DNA of 64,000 nucleotides, taken from positions 124,001 to 188,000 of the forward strand of contig NZ_FORQ01000003.1 of assembly GCF_900114045.1 (NCBI RefSeq). Direction: 5' to 3'. Both the position numbers and the translations under genes were made by a program. Below are positions 34,546 through 43,096 of this stretch, one piece after another. The notes beneath the pieces were generated by a model. That model did no database searches, had not been told where the DNA came from, and saw only the letters and a list, made by a program, of their open reading frames with translations. Source of the stretch: Kaistella treverensis. GTDB taxonomy: Bacteria > Bacteroidota > Bacteroidia > Flavobacteriales > Weeksellaceae. Within the stretch, counting starts at the first letter, position 1. Every line of letters starts with the position of its first letter.

Positions 34546-37086
34546 ATTTGAGTTTTTCAGCACGACCCATTGCGATTTCTGGATTTTATTTCCTTCGGAA
34601 TCGGTAACGATGTAAAATACCCAATACGTCCCGACCGGAAAACTGATGCCGTTCTTATTTTTACCATCCCAACACGATTCATTATTGGTGTGTTCATAGA
34701 CTTTCGTGCCGTACCGATCGTAGATTGCAAGCCTAAGCGTAGATAGATTTCCCAGGTTTTCATAACACCAGAAATCATTAATTCCATCACTATTTGGTGA
34801 GAAAAAGTTGTTTAAAAGCGCGTTTGGATCTCCTGGTTGGTCCGGGATTTTAGTTTGAGTAAGGCTGATGGGAATTAAAATAGTGCAGCCGCTTCCGTAA
34901 ATAATCTGGGCGAAAACTTCAGTTTTTGTGGTAGCGAAATTATTGATGACGGAACCGGTTATTTCACTTGAAGAATTTGCGTCTTCCGTTTGGAAATAGC
35001 GGATTCGGTTATTTCCCGGATTTGAAATAACTGCTTCCGCGAGATTATACACATAACTTGTGTTTCGGAAACCTTTTGGGAAAATAGATTCCTGCAGCTG
35101 AACATTTGGCGGTGGATAAATTGAAAAATTTAATTTAACCGTTTGCGAAAAGCCGCTTTCACCTTTAATTTCATAAACTAATCTGTTTTCACCAGAAAAG
35201 TCTTTGTCAATTTCTACGAATAAAACTTCATCAACGATTCGCGCTTTTCCGCGTAAGGGTTCAGTTAGAATTTTCGTGGAAACCACAACGTCTCTCGGTC
35301 GCGGTGGCGAAAAAGACGCATCTGCAGTAAAAGAAAGACACTGTAACCCCTCATCTTTTTCAATCACCCGGTAAGGACAGCCATCCACGCGGATAGGAGT
35401 AGTGGTGAATGTAAAATCCATATACGAAAGCACGCAGGTGTAATTTCCCGGAAGTTTGGGGATTATCGTAGGCTTGTTTTCACCCGGAATATTTACGCCA
35501 TCGCGCTTCCACTGAAAACCGTCAAAATCATTATTATTGAGGTATAAAAAAACGCCTTCTTCGATGCAATTTCCATTTTTTATGATGAAAGGATCATTGG
35601 AGAAGCCAGTATATCCTGCGCCATAGCCGGCATATCGATAACCGCCAACGGTATCTACCATCAAACTTTTATTGGAATTTACGCTGATATCACCGCCTAA
35701 ATTTATTCTGGTAAAATAGGACCAACCCGCTTTTCCGGGAATATCCGAAAATTCAGTAACCGGAGCGCCATTAAAAATAACCGAAGCATTGCTGGGCGTT
35801 TTTACAATTACTTTGTTGTTAACGACGAAAACTGCACCCAACTCATTAATCTTCGGAATCTGAATGGTATTGGATAAATTTTGCCGCGGGTCTGGCAAAT
35901 AATCTTTATCGAGAGGGTAAGAAAAAAGCATTCCGCTCGTAAAGTCGGTTCTGTCGGGAACGGGTCCGCGCACCATAAAATTATAGCCGCCAATCAATTG
36001 GTATAAGTAAGCGGGTTGCGATGTACGAATGAACATGCCACGCGTAGCGATTTCCATCGCGTCCTCATTTTTAAAACCTTCTTGCGTGCCATCAACCCAT
36101 GTATTTCTGCGGTTTGGTGAAGGGCTTATAAAATGTTCTCCTTTATTTAGGATTTTATACGGTTCAGTTTCATTGTTAAAGTAAACTTTGGTACCGTTTT
36201 TTGTGGCAAAAACAATCACTTTTTCCAATCCGGCTTCAGTTTTTGTCATTGCGTTAGCGATAAAATATTCTTTGCCGATTTTCGTAATGGGCATCGCCTG
36301 ATCAAGATTCATGTTTCCCGGGCCTTCCGCACCAATGTTCTGACTTGCGAAATTTCCATTGGAAACAATCACCGGCTGGTCGGTGGTAATTCGCATGCCA
36401 ATTAAATTCGGGTCATTATCATCTAAAATACCGCTCGGATTATTTTTACTTTTATCCATTGCGATAATATAAGATTCACCTTTCTGCAAGGTAAATTCTA
36501 AATTTTCGTGCTTTTGGTCGTCAGAAAATATGATGGTTTTATCGTAATCGGAAACTTTTACGTGCGTATTATCTTTAGTGGCAATTACCGAGGCAAAATA
36601 ATTCATCCCACTCGGGTTGTTGCCGTACAGGATAATCTGGTCCATAACCGTAAAAAAATCTTTACCTAAACCTGATTTCCCTTTTGAAGATAAAACATCA
36701 GCGATGGGTGCGGAAGTTACTGTTCTTCCCGTTGCAAGCCGTAAACTGGCGTAAAAGCTTTTTTCACCCGCCAGGTGAATACCGGCTTGTAAAACTTTCA
36801 TTACACGCCGGTCGGTTGAAACCAAAATCATACTTGTATCCTCAATCTGAAAACTGAACGGATTTGATTTGCTTATTTCCACCGTTTTCAGCAGGATATT
36901 ATTGCTGTACACGTTTACCTTAAAAGGTTCTTCTTTTTCCGTAGAAAGATAAATGGCAAATTCTGAAAGTTTATAGAGGCTGCCACTTTGGTAGACAGGC
37001 GGAAACCAGTGCTCTAAATCTAATTGCGCCTTTGAAAAAATACCTAAGCACAGAAAAAGGCTTATTAAGATTTTACTGAATTTCAT
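34543..37086 (-). CDS. T9SS type-B surface protein with IgGFc-binding-like N-terminal domain
   Basis: 847 residues. Signal peptide (ISLFLCLGIFSKAQ). The N-terminal half, with repeated phrases such as DQPVIVSNGNFASQNIG and KEYFIANAMTKTE, resembles the IgGFc-binding N-terminal domain found in Bacteroidota adhesin-like proteins. An Ig-like middle region follows. The C-terminal 90 residues form the gliding-motility-associated/T9SS type-B sorting domain (FFSPNSDGINDFW, IYDRYGTKVYEH, PVGTYWVFYIVT). It is predicted to be attached to, or released from, the cell surface. Ligand unknown. Confidence 0.85.
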   Translation of the reverse strand: MKFSKILISLFLCLGIFSKAQLDLEHWFPPVYQSGSLYKLSEFAIYLSTEKEEPFKVNVYSNNILLKTVEISKSNPFSFQIEDTSMILVSTDRRVMKVLQAGIHLAGEKSFYASLRLATGRTVTSAPIADVLSSKGKSGLGKDFFTVMDQIILYGNNPSGMNYFASVIATKDNTHVKVSDYDKTIIFSDDQKHENLEFTLQKGESYIIAMDKSKNNPSGILDDNDPNLIGMRITTDQPVIVSNGNFASQNIGAEGPGNMNLDQAMPITKIGKEYFIANAMTKTEAGLEKVIVFATKNGTKVYFNNETEPYKILNKGEHFISPSPNRRNTWVDGTQEGFKNEDAMEIATRGMFIRTSQPAYLYQLIGGYNFMVRGPVPDRTDFTSGMLFSYPLDKDYLPDPRQNLSNTIQIPKINELGAVFVVNNKVIVKTPSNASVIFNGAPVTEFSDIPGKAGWSYFTRINLGGDISVNSNKSLMVDTVGGYRYAGYGAGYTGFSNDPFIIKNGNCIEEGVFLYLNNNDFDGFQWKRDGVNIPGENKPTIIPKLPGNYTCVLSYMDFTFTTTPIRVDGCPYRVIEKDEGLQCLSFTADASFSPPRPRDVVVSTKILTEPLRGKARIVDEVLFVEIDKDFSGENRLVYEIKGESGFSQTVKLNFSIYPPPNVQLQESIFPKGFRNTSYVYNLAEAVISNPGNNRIRYFQTEDANSSSEITGSVINNFATTKTEVFAQIIYGSGCTILIPISLTQTKIPDQPGDPNALLNNFFSPNSDGINDFWCYENLGNLSTLRLAIYDRYGTKVYEHTNNESCWDGKNKNGISFPVGTYWVFYIVTDSEGNKIQKSQWVVLKNSN

Positions 37087-37130
37087 GCTCTAAATTTAAA
37101 AAAAATAAAGCACTCTTGCTACAATAATAT

Positions 37131-37655
37131 TTAATTAGCCATTTTGTTTCGGATTTCGTTTTTCTCCGAATAATTGATCATTTTGGAAATATCATCCGCA
37201 GTGAACTTTCCGGAAATATCCACATAAACCAGTTCTTTGCCCGAAGCGATGGTGATGAGAAGTTTGCGGATACTTTCCCCTTTCTGCTTTGCCTGAAAAT
37301 TAATGATTTCGTTGTCTTTTTTCACGGTTACCCATTCTTCAAAATTATTTTTTGTAAGATACTTCGCGAAATCTGCCACCATTTCCTGATTTCCGTTTTC
37401 TATGCTCATCACCTTAATATCAGAGATCTTTTTGATGAGCCTGATGAGTTCTTCACTTTCACCGTCTTCGCGCAAAGCTTTTTTCACCATTGGTTTTGCC
37501 AGAAACATCGGGACGTTTACGCTTGTAAATCGCGCGTCTTTGTAATCGTAATACGGATTATCGAAAAACGCCATGTTCGGGCTGGAGGATACCATACACG
37601 ACTGCAGCGCGAACAGCATCACAAAAAGTACGGGGACAAAATAGAGTTTTTTCAT
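37131..37655 (-). CDS. DUF4252 lipoprotein
   Basis: 174 residues with lipoprotein signal VLFVMLFALQSC (Cys20). The single domain (DYKDARFTSVNVPMFLAKPM, then IRLIKKISDIKVMSIENGNQ) is the Bacteroidota DUF4252 family, and the same domain forms the N-terminal half of the protein encoded 5 nt upstream. Last gene of a four-gene unit headed by an ECF sigma factor; such linkage is typical for this family. It is probably a periplasmic or outer-membrane lipoprotein. Function unknown. Confidence 0.85.
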   Translation of the reverse strand: MKKLYFVPVLFVMLFALQSCMVSSSPNMAFFDNPYYDYKDARFTSVNVPMFLAKPMVKKALREDGESEELIRLIKKISDIKVMSIENGNQEMVADFAKYLTKNNFEEWVTVKKDNEIINFQAKQKGESIRKLLITIASGKELVYVDISGKFTADDISKMINYSEKNEIRNKMAN

Positions 37656-37660
37656 GGTTT

Positions 37661-38926
37661 TTAGTTTATAGATTTAACGCTTCCGCCACTTGAAGTTTTT
37701 TCGCCACCCAGCACTTTTTTCGGGTTTCCGCTGTATCGGATGGAAGCGGCTGAAGTTGCTGCAGCGTTTAAACTTTCAGTAGCGTTGATTTTAATACTTG
37801 AACCTGATGAAGCACGCGCTGCGCTGTTTTTCGAAATCAGTTCCTGGCCGTTGTAAGAGGCCGCGCTGGAAAGATTTACCACACTGTTTTCCGCAGTTCC
37901 GGTAACGGTCGCCATTGAGCCGCTGCTTCCCTCCAGTTCCAATGTTTTGGTTTGCAGATCAAGTCGCATTGAAGAACCGGAATTAATATCGATTTTGGTC
38001 AGGTTTTTTACATTTAAATTGGCGGTAAGATTGGCACCGGAAGAAACTTCTGCCGCAAAATCATTTTCATTTACCGTGTTCACTGTGGTGAAAAACGAAC
38101 CGGAATTCACTTTCAATGATGATAAGCGCGGCGCTTCAATGGTTACCAGAAGTTTTTTAAAATTAAGGTTTTTCTTGCCGGTATTTTTCACTGAAATTAC
38201 CAAAATTCCATTTTCAACTTCCGTAGAAACATATTCCTGAAGGTTCGGATTGGTTTCTACGACCACGGTTTGATTATTTCCCTGTGTGAAATTTACTTTT
38301 ATTCCACTGGAAACCGAAATTCCTGTAAATTTTCCGACATTCCGTACTTGGGTTACACCGTTTGAATTGATGTTTTCCGTGGTTACCGAACTTTTCGGCG
38401 CGGAATTCTGTGCTTCATTCACCAGTTTATTCACATCGTCCATCGATATTTTGCCGTCCAGCATCATCAAAACCGTATTTCCGTCGGAATTAATGCTGAT
38501 TAACAAATCATCCAAAATCCCATTTGCCGCATCGGTGGAGAGAAATTTAATTTTGTTGTCTTTGCTATTCACCGTGATGAGTTCCTCGTATTTCAGGTTT
38601 TTCAGCGAAGTCCCGATTTCGTTCTGCAATTTTTGAAACAATTGCATTTGATTTTGATTTGCGACGGTGGTCGTAGCTTCTGGTTTTTCCAGAATTAAAA
38701 TTTTCAAGCTGTTGATTTTGCTCAACAAAGGTTTGATTTGCGACAATTCGTCGTCCGCGATATTCAGCTTGTTCAGCATGTTGAACATCGGTTTGGCGAT
38801 TTTTATCGATGTTACGCCGTCGGCTTCCTGGTATTTTTCAAAAAGCTGATCCAGTTTATCTTTTTGCGCATTGATTTGGAAAAAATACGAAAAAGTAAGT
38901 GCTAATATTAAAAGAAGTTTTTTCAT
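37661..38926 (-). CDS. DUF4252 plus DUF2807 (head GIN) envelope protein
   Basis: About 421 residues from the ATG at 38926, preferred over an ATG 30 nt upstream because it begins the signal peptide (LLLILALTFSYFFQINAQ). Residues 25-180 form a DUF4252 domain. Residues about 195-400 form a DUF2807/head-GIN beta-helix with regular Ser/Gly/Asn repeats (VSSGIKVNFTQGNNQTVVVE, then SGSSMRLDL and SGSSIKINA). This fusion duplicates the domain of the next gene. Unknown role; the beta-helix suggests a binding surface in the periplasm. Confidence 0.83.
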   Translation of the reverse strand: MKKLLLILALTFSYFFQINAQKDKLDQLFEKYQEADGVTSIKIAKPMFNMLNKLNIADDELSQIKPLLSKINSLKILILEKPEATTTVANQNQMQLFQKLQNEIGTSLKNLKYEELITVNSKDNKIKFLSTDAANGILDDLLISINSDGNTVLMMLDGKISMDDVNKLVNEAQNSAPKSSVTTENINSNGVTQVRNVGKFTGISVSSGIKVNFTQGNNQTVVVETNPNLQEYVSTEVENGILVISVKNTGKKNLNFKKLLVTIEAPRLSSLKVNSGSFFTTVNTVNENDFAAEVSSGANLTANLNVKNLTKIDINSGSSMRLDLQTKTLELEGSSGSMATVTGTAENSVVNLSSAASYNGQELISKNSAARASSGSSIKINATESLNAAATSAASIRYSGNPKKVLGGEKTSSGGSVKSIN

Positions 38927-38989
38927 GATACAGTTTTTTTGGGTTAAAAGTTTCACAGAAGACTGCTGAAAGTGAATAGCTGATTTTGC

Positions 38990-39661
38990 TTAATATTCTT
39001 CGTTAATTGCGGTGATAACATCGGTTTGCGCCACGGTTTTCAACACATTTTCAGACAAAATCCGGAAGGAATACTTCGTCAAGTCAATCGCTTCCTGTTC
39101 GTTTTCTATTTTTTGGCCATTAATAATTACGTAATTCGATTCGTATTCAGGCTTTTCTGTGTTTTTTTTATGATCGGACATTTCCGATGAAACTGCGGCG
39201 AAGCGCGGTCTTACGTCTTTTCTGATTCTTCCCCGGCGCGGTAAAATCTTTTCCATAATATCTACTTCCGGCGACTGTTCTACCGTTCTGCTGGAATCGG
39301 AAATAATGCTGTCTTTTCTAACTTCCACGCTGTCATTTACCGCATTCACCGCGAAATTAGATTCATGCTGAAAGTTGTCTTTCTCTTTCAAAATCTCGTT
39401 TTTCACCAGGTTATTTTGGTCTTCAACTGAATTTGAATTTCCAAACTTGAAAAAAACGCCAACCGAAAAAAGCAAAATCAAGCTTGCCGCCATCCAAAAA
39501 TTTTTCGGAAAATAACCGCCTTTTTGGACCTTTTTTAGCGGAATTACTTTTTCCTCTTCATTTGCTTTTTCCAGAAATTCCTCGAAACTCCAGTTCATTT
39601 TTTCCTCGCGGATTTCCCGGGTGATTTCGGTATATTTATCTTGAGATTTGCTCTTTTCCAT
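38990..39661 (-). CDS. Candidate membrane-bound anti-sigma factor
   Basis: 223 residues with a charged cytoplasmic N-terminus (about 1-50), one hydrophobic span (FWMAASLILLFSVGVFF, about 56-72) and a periplasmic tail of 150 residues ending in a conserved-looking TKYSFRILSENVLKTVAQT region. It lies 10 nt after the sigma factor gene and is co-oriented. Single-span topology and position fit an anti-sigma or sigma-regulating protein, although no canonical zinc (ZAS) motif is seen. Functional call is inferred from context. Confidence 0.6.
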   Translation of the reverse strand: MEKSKSQDKYTEITREIREEKMNWSFEEFLEKANEEEKVIPLKKVQKGGYFPKNFWMAASLILLFSVGVFFKFGNSNSVEDQNNLVKNEILKEKDNFQHESNFAVNAVNDSVEVRKDSIISDSSRTVEQSPEVDIMEKILPRRGRIRKDVRPRFAAVSSEMSDHKKNTEKPEYESNYVIINGQKIENEQEAIDLTKYSFRILSENVLKTVAQTDVITAINEEY

Positions 39662-39671
39662 CTTAAAAATT

Positions 39672-40184
39672 TTATAAATTTTCGATCATTCTGTTTTCGA
39701 AATCCATCAGTTTTTCAATCTGCTCTTTCACTTTCTGCCGTGCGCGCATCAGATTTACGCGAACTGCATTTTGCTCCATTTCCAGGATTTCGCCGATTTC
39801 CGCCACATCAAAATCTTCTACATCTTTCAGGTGAATCACGGCTTTCTGCTTTTCCGGCAATTGGTTAATGAAGCCGATGATCTGGTCTTTCAAATTGTTC
39901 GCTTCCACGTGGTAAATCTCGCTTCGGTGCTGCTGAAAATCCGCGAAACCCAGTTTCACATCTTCATGTTTCAGTCGGTTTAAACATTCATTTTTCACCG
40001 ATTTCATCACATAAGATTTCAGATTTCCAAAACTGCCGAGTTCCTCTTTTTTCTGCCAGAATTTCAGCATCAGATCCTGCACAACATCCTCAGCCTCGTC
40101 ACTGCTGACCACAAATCTTTTCGCAAAACGGTACATCTCATCTTTGAGACAGAAAACCGTTTCTTTAAAAATCGTGTGAGTCAT
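39672..40184 (-). CDS. ECF-type RNA polymerase sigma-70 factor
   Basis: 170 residues with sigma region 2 (DEAEDVVQDLMLKFWQKKEEL, shown in part, and LKSYVMKSVKNECLNRL) and region 4 (DFDVAEIGEILEMEQNAVRV, then NLMRARQKVKEQI). It heads the unit sigma / candidate anti-sigma / DUF4252-GIN / DUF4252, and presumably controls expression of these envelope proteins and perhaps itself. No TAnnTTTG box is seen upstream, consistent with possible self-recognition. ECF subgroup not determined. Confidence 0.9.
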   Translation of the reverse strand: MTHTIFKETVFCLKDEMYRFAKRFVVSSDEAEDVVQDLMLKFWQKKEELGSFGNLKSYVMKSVKNECLNRLKHEDVKLGFADFQQHRSEIYHVEANNLKDQIIGFINQLPEKQKAVIHLKDVEDFDVAEIGEILEMEQNAVRVNLMRARQKVKEQIEKLMDFENRMIENL

Positions 40185-40243
40185 AGTTTAGTTTCTATAG
40201 GTAAGACAACGAAGATCACAAATTTGTTACATGGAAATAAAAA

Positions 40244-40269
40244 AAACTTCAAAATAGTTTTTGAAGTTT
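40244..40269. terminator. Terminator-like hairpin downstream of paaI
   Basis: AAACTTCAAAA and TTTTGAAGTTT form an almost perfect AT-rich stem with a short loop, between the end of the paa operon and the sigma factor gene. Confidence 0.6.
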
Positions 40270-40270
40270 A

Positions 40271-40304
40271 GAAAAATTGGGTGTTTTAGCGGCAAATTTT
40301 TTTT
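40271..40304. repeat. Intergenic palindromic element, copy m
   Basis: Core TTGGGTGTTTTAGCGGCAA (40277-40295) with A- and T-tracts, next to the hairpin at 40244. Confidence 0.65.
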
Positions 40305-40309
40305 GGACA

Positions 40310-40393
40310 ACATTTCGGCCTTCCGCTCCCGCTTTTTTGCTCCGCTCCGCTCCGCAAAAAGAGCTCCGCTCAAGTCGGGTTGCGGTGTGCGCT
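40310..40393. repeat. GC-rich TCCGC-repeat element with hairpin
   Basis: A block clearly richer in GC than its surroundings. It holds CCTTCCGCTCCCGC, then GCTTTTTTGC (40331-40340), a tandem TCCGC x3 loop, GCAAAAAGAGC (40354-40364) and CTCCGCTCAAGTCGGG. The two arms pair with one mismatch. It resembles dispersed hairpin repeats that I recall from flavobacterial spacers (memory, not searched). It abuts the 3' end of paaI. Confidence 0.55.
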
Positions 40394-40805
40394 ATAAATC
40401 GGTGACTTTTTTATTAATTTTATAAACCGTCCCGCGGAAACTCGCGACCAGAATTTCGTCCTGGTTTTTTATCGAAATGTCATAAATTCCGGTTTTTCGT
40501 GTTTCGGAAATTAAGGTGCTTTCAGCCGTTAAAATATCACCGAGTTTCGCAGCTTTTGTGAAATTCATCGCGCAATGTAAAGCAACCGATGCGTCATTGG
40601 TATTGTTGCTCGAAAATGCCAGCGCGGAATCCGCAAGCGAAAAAGTTACGCCACCATGAACGGTTCTTAAACCGTTGATCATTTCTTTTTTCACCGGCAT
40701 TTCTATTTTGCAATATTTTTCGCGGATTTCGATGAGTTTTATTCCCATCCATTTTGAGAATTCATCCTGGTTCAGCATATATTGCGCGAGTTTTAGTGGC
40801 GTCAT
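40392..40805 (-). CDS. paaI: PaaI-type acyl-CoA thioesterase
   Basis: Hot-dog-fold thioesterase that hydrolyses hydroxyphenylacetyl-CoA and related dead-end CoA esters to free CoA in phenylacetate degradation. The signature TVHGGVTFSLADSALAF contains the active-site Asp and Gly-rich turn. 137 residues, normal. It is the last gene of the paa set in this window, with a repeat-filled spacer (40811-40860) before it. Confidence 0.85.
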   Translation of the reverse strand: MTPLKLAQYMLNQDEFSKWMGIKLIEIREKYCKIEMPVKKEMINGLRTVHGGVTFSLADSALAFSSNNTNDASVALHCAMNFTKAAKLGDILTAESTLISETRKTGIYDISIKNQDEILVASFRGTVYKINKKVTDL

Positions 40806-40810
40806 TGGGG

Positions 40811-40892
40811 TAATTTGATAATTTGGGAATGTGAAAATCTGCTAATTTGAATCTTTGAAAAAAAAAGGGGCTTAAAGCAGCATATTTTCTCA
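40811..40892. repeat. Word-like repeat plus palindromic element n, paaH-paaI spacer
   Basis: GATAATTTGGGAATGTGAAA and CTGCTAATTTGAATC (40818-40855) repeat words found in the other paa spacers (AATTAGCACAT on the opposite strand). It is followed by element n, GGGGCTTAAAGCAGCAT with A- and T-tracts. Confidence 0.5.
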
Positions 40893-40911
40893 ATTTTAAT
40901 TATAATTTTAA

Positions 40912-42141
40912 TTACATCTTCTTAAGAAGCGGACTTTGTTTGTACCTTTCTTCTTGGTATTCCTCGTAAAGATTTTGCAAGGTTTCCGAGATTTTCTGGT
41001 AACCAATTTCTTTACCCCACGCGAGTAAACCTTTCGGATAATTTACCCCTTTTTGCATGGCGAGTTCAAGGTCAGCATCATTTGCAATGCCTAGTCTTTT
41101 GGCTTCCACCGCTTCATTCACCAGCATAGAAATTATCCGCATGAAAATTTCTCGGTGCAATTCGGCAGTTTTTTCTGAATTTTGCTCAACAGCTTTTATT
41201 TCTTGACTTTTGGTTCCTGCATCTTGAATCTTTTCCGAATAATCAAAAAATCCTTTTCCGGTTTTTCTACCCAGCAATTTCGCTTCTGCCATTCTTTGTT
41301 GCAGCAAACTCGGTTTATATTTCGGATCGAAGAAATAATCGGCATACACTGTTTTTGTTACTGAAAAATTGATGTCAATTCCGATTAAATCCATGAGTTC
41401 AAAAGGTCCCATTTTGAAATTTCCCAAACTTCGCATGGCTTCATCAACCTGCTCAACCGTGGCGATATTTTCTTCGACAATCCGCAGAGCTTCGCCATAA
41501 AAAGGTCGTGCAATTCGGTTCACAATAAAACCCGGAACATCTTTCGCAATGACAGGAATTTTACCCCAATTTTCCATTAAAGCATAAATTTCCGGCGCTA
41601 AATTTTCTTCGGTTAAAAGTCCAGGAATAACTTCTACCAAAGGCATCAGCGGTGCGGGATTAAAAAAATGAATTCCAATAAAACGGGCCGGATTTTTTAA
41701 TTCTGAAGAAAGTGATGTAATTGAAATTGATGACGTATTGCTCGAAATAATACATTTTTCAGACACAATTTCTTCCAGTTGCTGGAAAACTTTGGTCTTG
41801 ATTTCTTTGTTTTCAATGATCGCTTCGATTACCAAATCGCAATTTTTAAAATCCGAAAGTTCAGCGCAAGGTTTTATTTTCCGGAAAATATTTTCGCTGC
41901 TTTCTGGCGTAATTTTTTGTTTTTCAACTAATCTGGCTAAAACTTTTTGCAAGTTTTCTAAAGATTTTTCGGTTTGGGCAATGATGGCGTCATACAAAAA
42001 AACTTGGCATCCGGAAGTTGCTGCAACCTGCGCAATGCCAATTCCCATGGTTCCCGAACCGATGATTCCTACTTTGGAGATTTGAGATTCGAGATTTGAG
42101 ATTTGAGATTTCTCGCGCTTCTTGGTTCTTGGTTCTTGCAT
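40912..42141 (-). CDS. paaH: 3-hydroxyacyl-CoA dehydrogenase
   Basis: NAD-dependent oxidation of the 3-hydroxyacyl-CoA intermediate of phenylacetate degradation (PaaH role by context). The Rossmann motif KVGIIGSGTMGIGIAQVA starts near residue 23. SNTSSISITSL and IHFFNPAPLMPLVEVIPG carry the catalytic region, and the C-terminal helical domain (about 190-285) follows with GPFELMDLIGID, plus a second C-terminal half-domain. The first 22 residues have no counterpart in the family and are encoded by simple tandem repeats. No alternative start downstream of them is evident. Starts 7 nt after paaG. Confidence 0.88.
   Translation of the reverse strand: MQEPRTKKREKSQISNLESQISKVGIIGSGTMGIGIAQVAATSGCQVFLYDAIIAQTEKSLENLQKVLARLVEKQKITPESSENIFRKIKPCAELSDFKNCDLVIEAIIENKEIKTKVFQQLEEIVSEKCIISSNTSSISITSLSSELKNPARFIGIHFFNPAPLMPLVEVIPGLLTEENLAPEIYALMENWGKIPVIAKDVPGFIVNRIARPFYGEALRIVEENIATVEQVDEAMRSLGNFKMGPFELMDLIGIDINFSVTKTVYADYFFDPKYKPSLLQQRMAEAKLLGRKTGKGFFDYSEKIQDAGTKSQEIKAVEQNSEKTAELHREIFMRIISMLVNEAVEAKRLGIANDADLELAMQKGVNYPKGLLAWGKEIGYQKISETLQNLYEEYQEERYKQSPLLKKM
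42077..42140. repeat. Two simple tandem repeats forming the PaaH N-terminus
   Basis: GAGATTTGAGATT-type units (42077-42112) and TTCTTGG heptamers (about 42119-42138) lie inside the first 22 codons of paaH. Their composition is that of spacer repeats, not of coding DNA. Confidence 0.7.
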
Positions 42142-42148
42142 CTTTTGT

Positions 42149-42946
42149 CTATTTTCCCTTATATTCCGGTTTTCTTTTTTCTAAAAATGCGCTCACGCCT
42201 TCCATAAAATCTGCGGATTCTGCGGCTTCCTGCTGCAAAATTCCCTCAATGTCAAGTTGCTGAGTCAGCGTATTGTCGTATGATTCGTTAAAGGCTTTTT
42301 TGGTTAATGAAATGGCTTTCGTTGGTGAATTTGAAATTTGTTCCAAAATTGCCATCGAATTTTCCATGAAGTTTTCATCTTCGAAAACATCAGCTATTAA
42401 ACCGAGATTTTTTGCCTCTTTAGCCGATAATTTTTTACCTGTAAAAGCCAGATAATTTGCCTGCTGTCTTCCTAAAAGTTTCGGTAACCAGTACGTTCCG
42501 CCAGTGTCGGGAATTAATCCGATGTTTACAAAGGCCTGAGAAAAATACGACGATTCCGTGGCTAAAGTGAAATCACAAATCAAAGCCAACATCGCGCCAG
42601 CGCCTACGGCCGGACCGTTTACCAATGAAATTACCGGTTTTCTGGCGTTTGCAATTTCTTTAACTAATGGATTATAATAATCAATAACCATGCGCTGAAT
42701 GACTCTTTCTTCGTCAGCATCGCCTAATGACATTGCGTCTTTTAAATTCTGACCGGAACAGAAAGCTTTTCCACGTCCCGAAATCGCAAGACAGCGCACA
42801 TTTTCCTCGCGGCTGCCGTCGTGAACAAATTTTCGGAGCTCTGCGAGCAAAGTTTTATTTAAACTATTATAAGTTTTTTCGTCATTCAGATAAGCGATCT
42901 GCAGTTTCCCGTCGAGGTGAGATTCTATTTCGAGTTGGTTGTACAT
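42149..42946 (-). CDS. paaG: Enoyl-CoA hydratase/isomerase, PaaG type
   Basis: Crotonase-fold enzyme; by context the 1,2-epoxyphenylacetyl-CoA isomerase that opens the ring to an oxepin. The oxyanion-hole segments are AISGRGKAFCSGQNLKDA (near residue 50) and GPAVGAGAMLALICDF (near 110), and the catalytic Asp is in GLIPDTGGTYWLPKLLGR (near 145). 265 residues, normal. Upstream lies a 147-nt spacer with repeat words. Confidence 0.87.
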   Translation of the reverse strand: MYNQLEIESHLDGKLQIAYLNDEKTYNSLNKTLLAELRKFVHDGSREENVRCLAISGRGKAFCSGQNLKDAMSLGDADEERVIQRMVIDYYNPLVKEIANARKPVISLVNGPAVGAGAMLALICDFTLATESSYFSQAFVNIGLIPDTGGTYWLPKLLGRQQANYLAFTGKKLSAKEAKNLGLIADVFEDENFMENSMAILEQISNSPTKAISLTKKAFNESYDNTLTQQLDIEGILQQEAAESADFMEGVSAFLEKRKPEYKGK

Positions 42947-42951
42947 ATTTT

Positions 42952-43096
42952 GAGGTGTTGATTTGCTAATGTGGTAATGTGTTTATTTTTCCAATATTAA
43001 TCGGATTTTAACAAAGATAATGGTTTAATTACATTTAAAATAATGCTTTGAATACTGTCTTTTTAAACATCAATTTAGCACATCACCACATCGTCA
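42952..43096. repeat. Word-like repeat pair in the paaD-paaG spacer
   Basis: TTGATTTGCTAATGTGGTAA (42959-42978) and, inverted, CAATTTAGCACATCACCACA (43071-43090) bracket the spacer. They share words with the spacers at 40811 and 43656 and form a degenerate inverted pair. Confidence 0.55.

Noticed and set aside
40310-40393. tRNA or other known structured RNA
   Set aside because: No cloverleaf, TTCRANYC arm or CCA-adjacent acceptor stem can be formed; the block is a repeat-rich hairpin.
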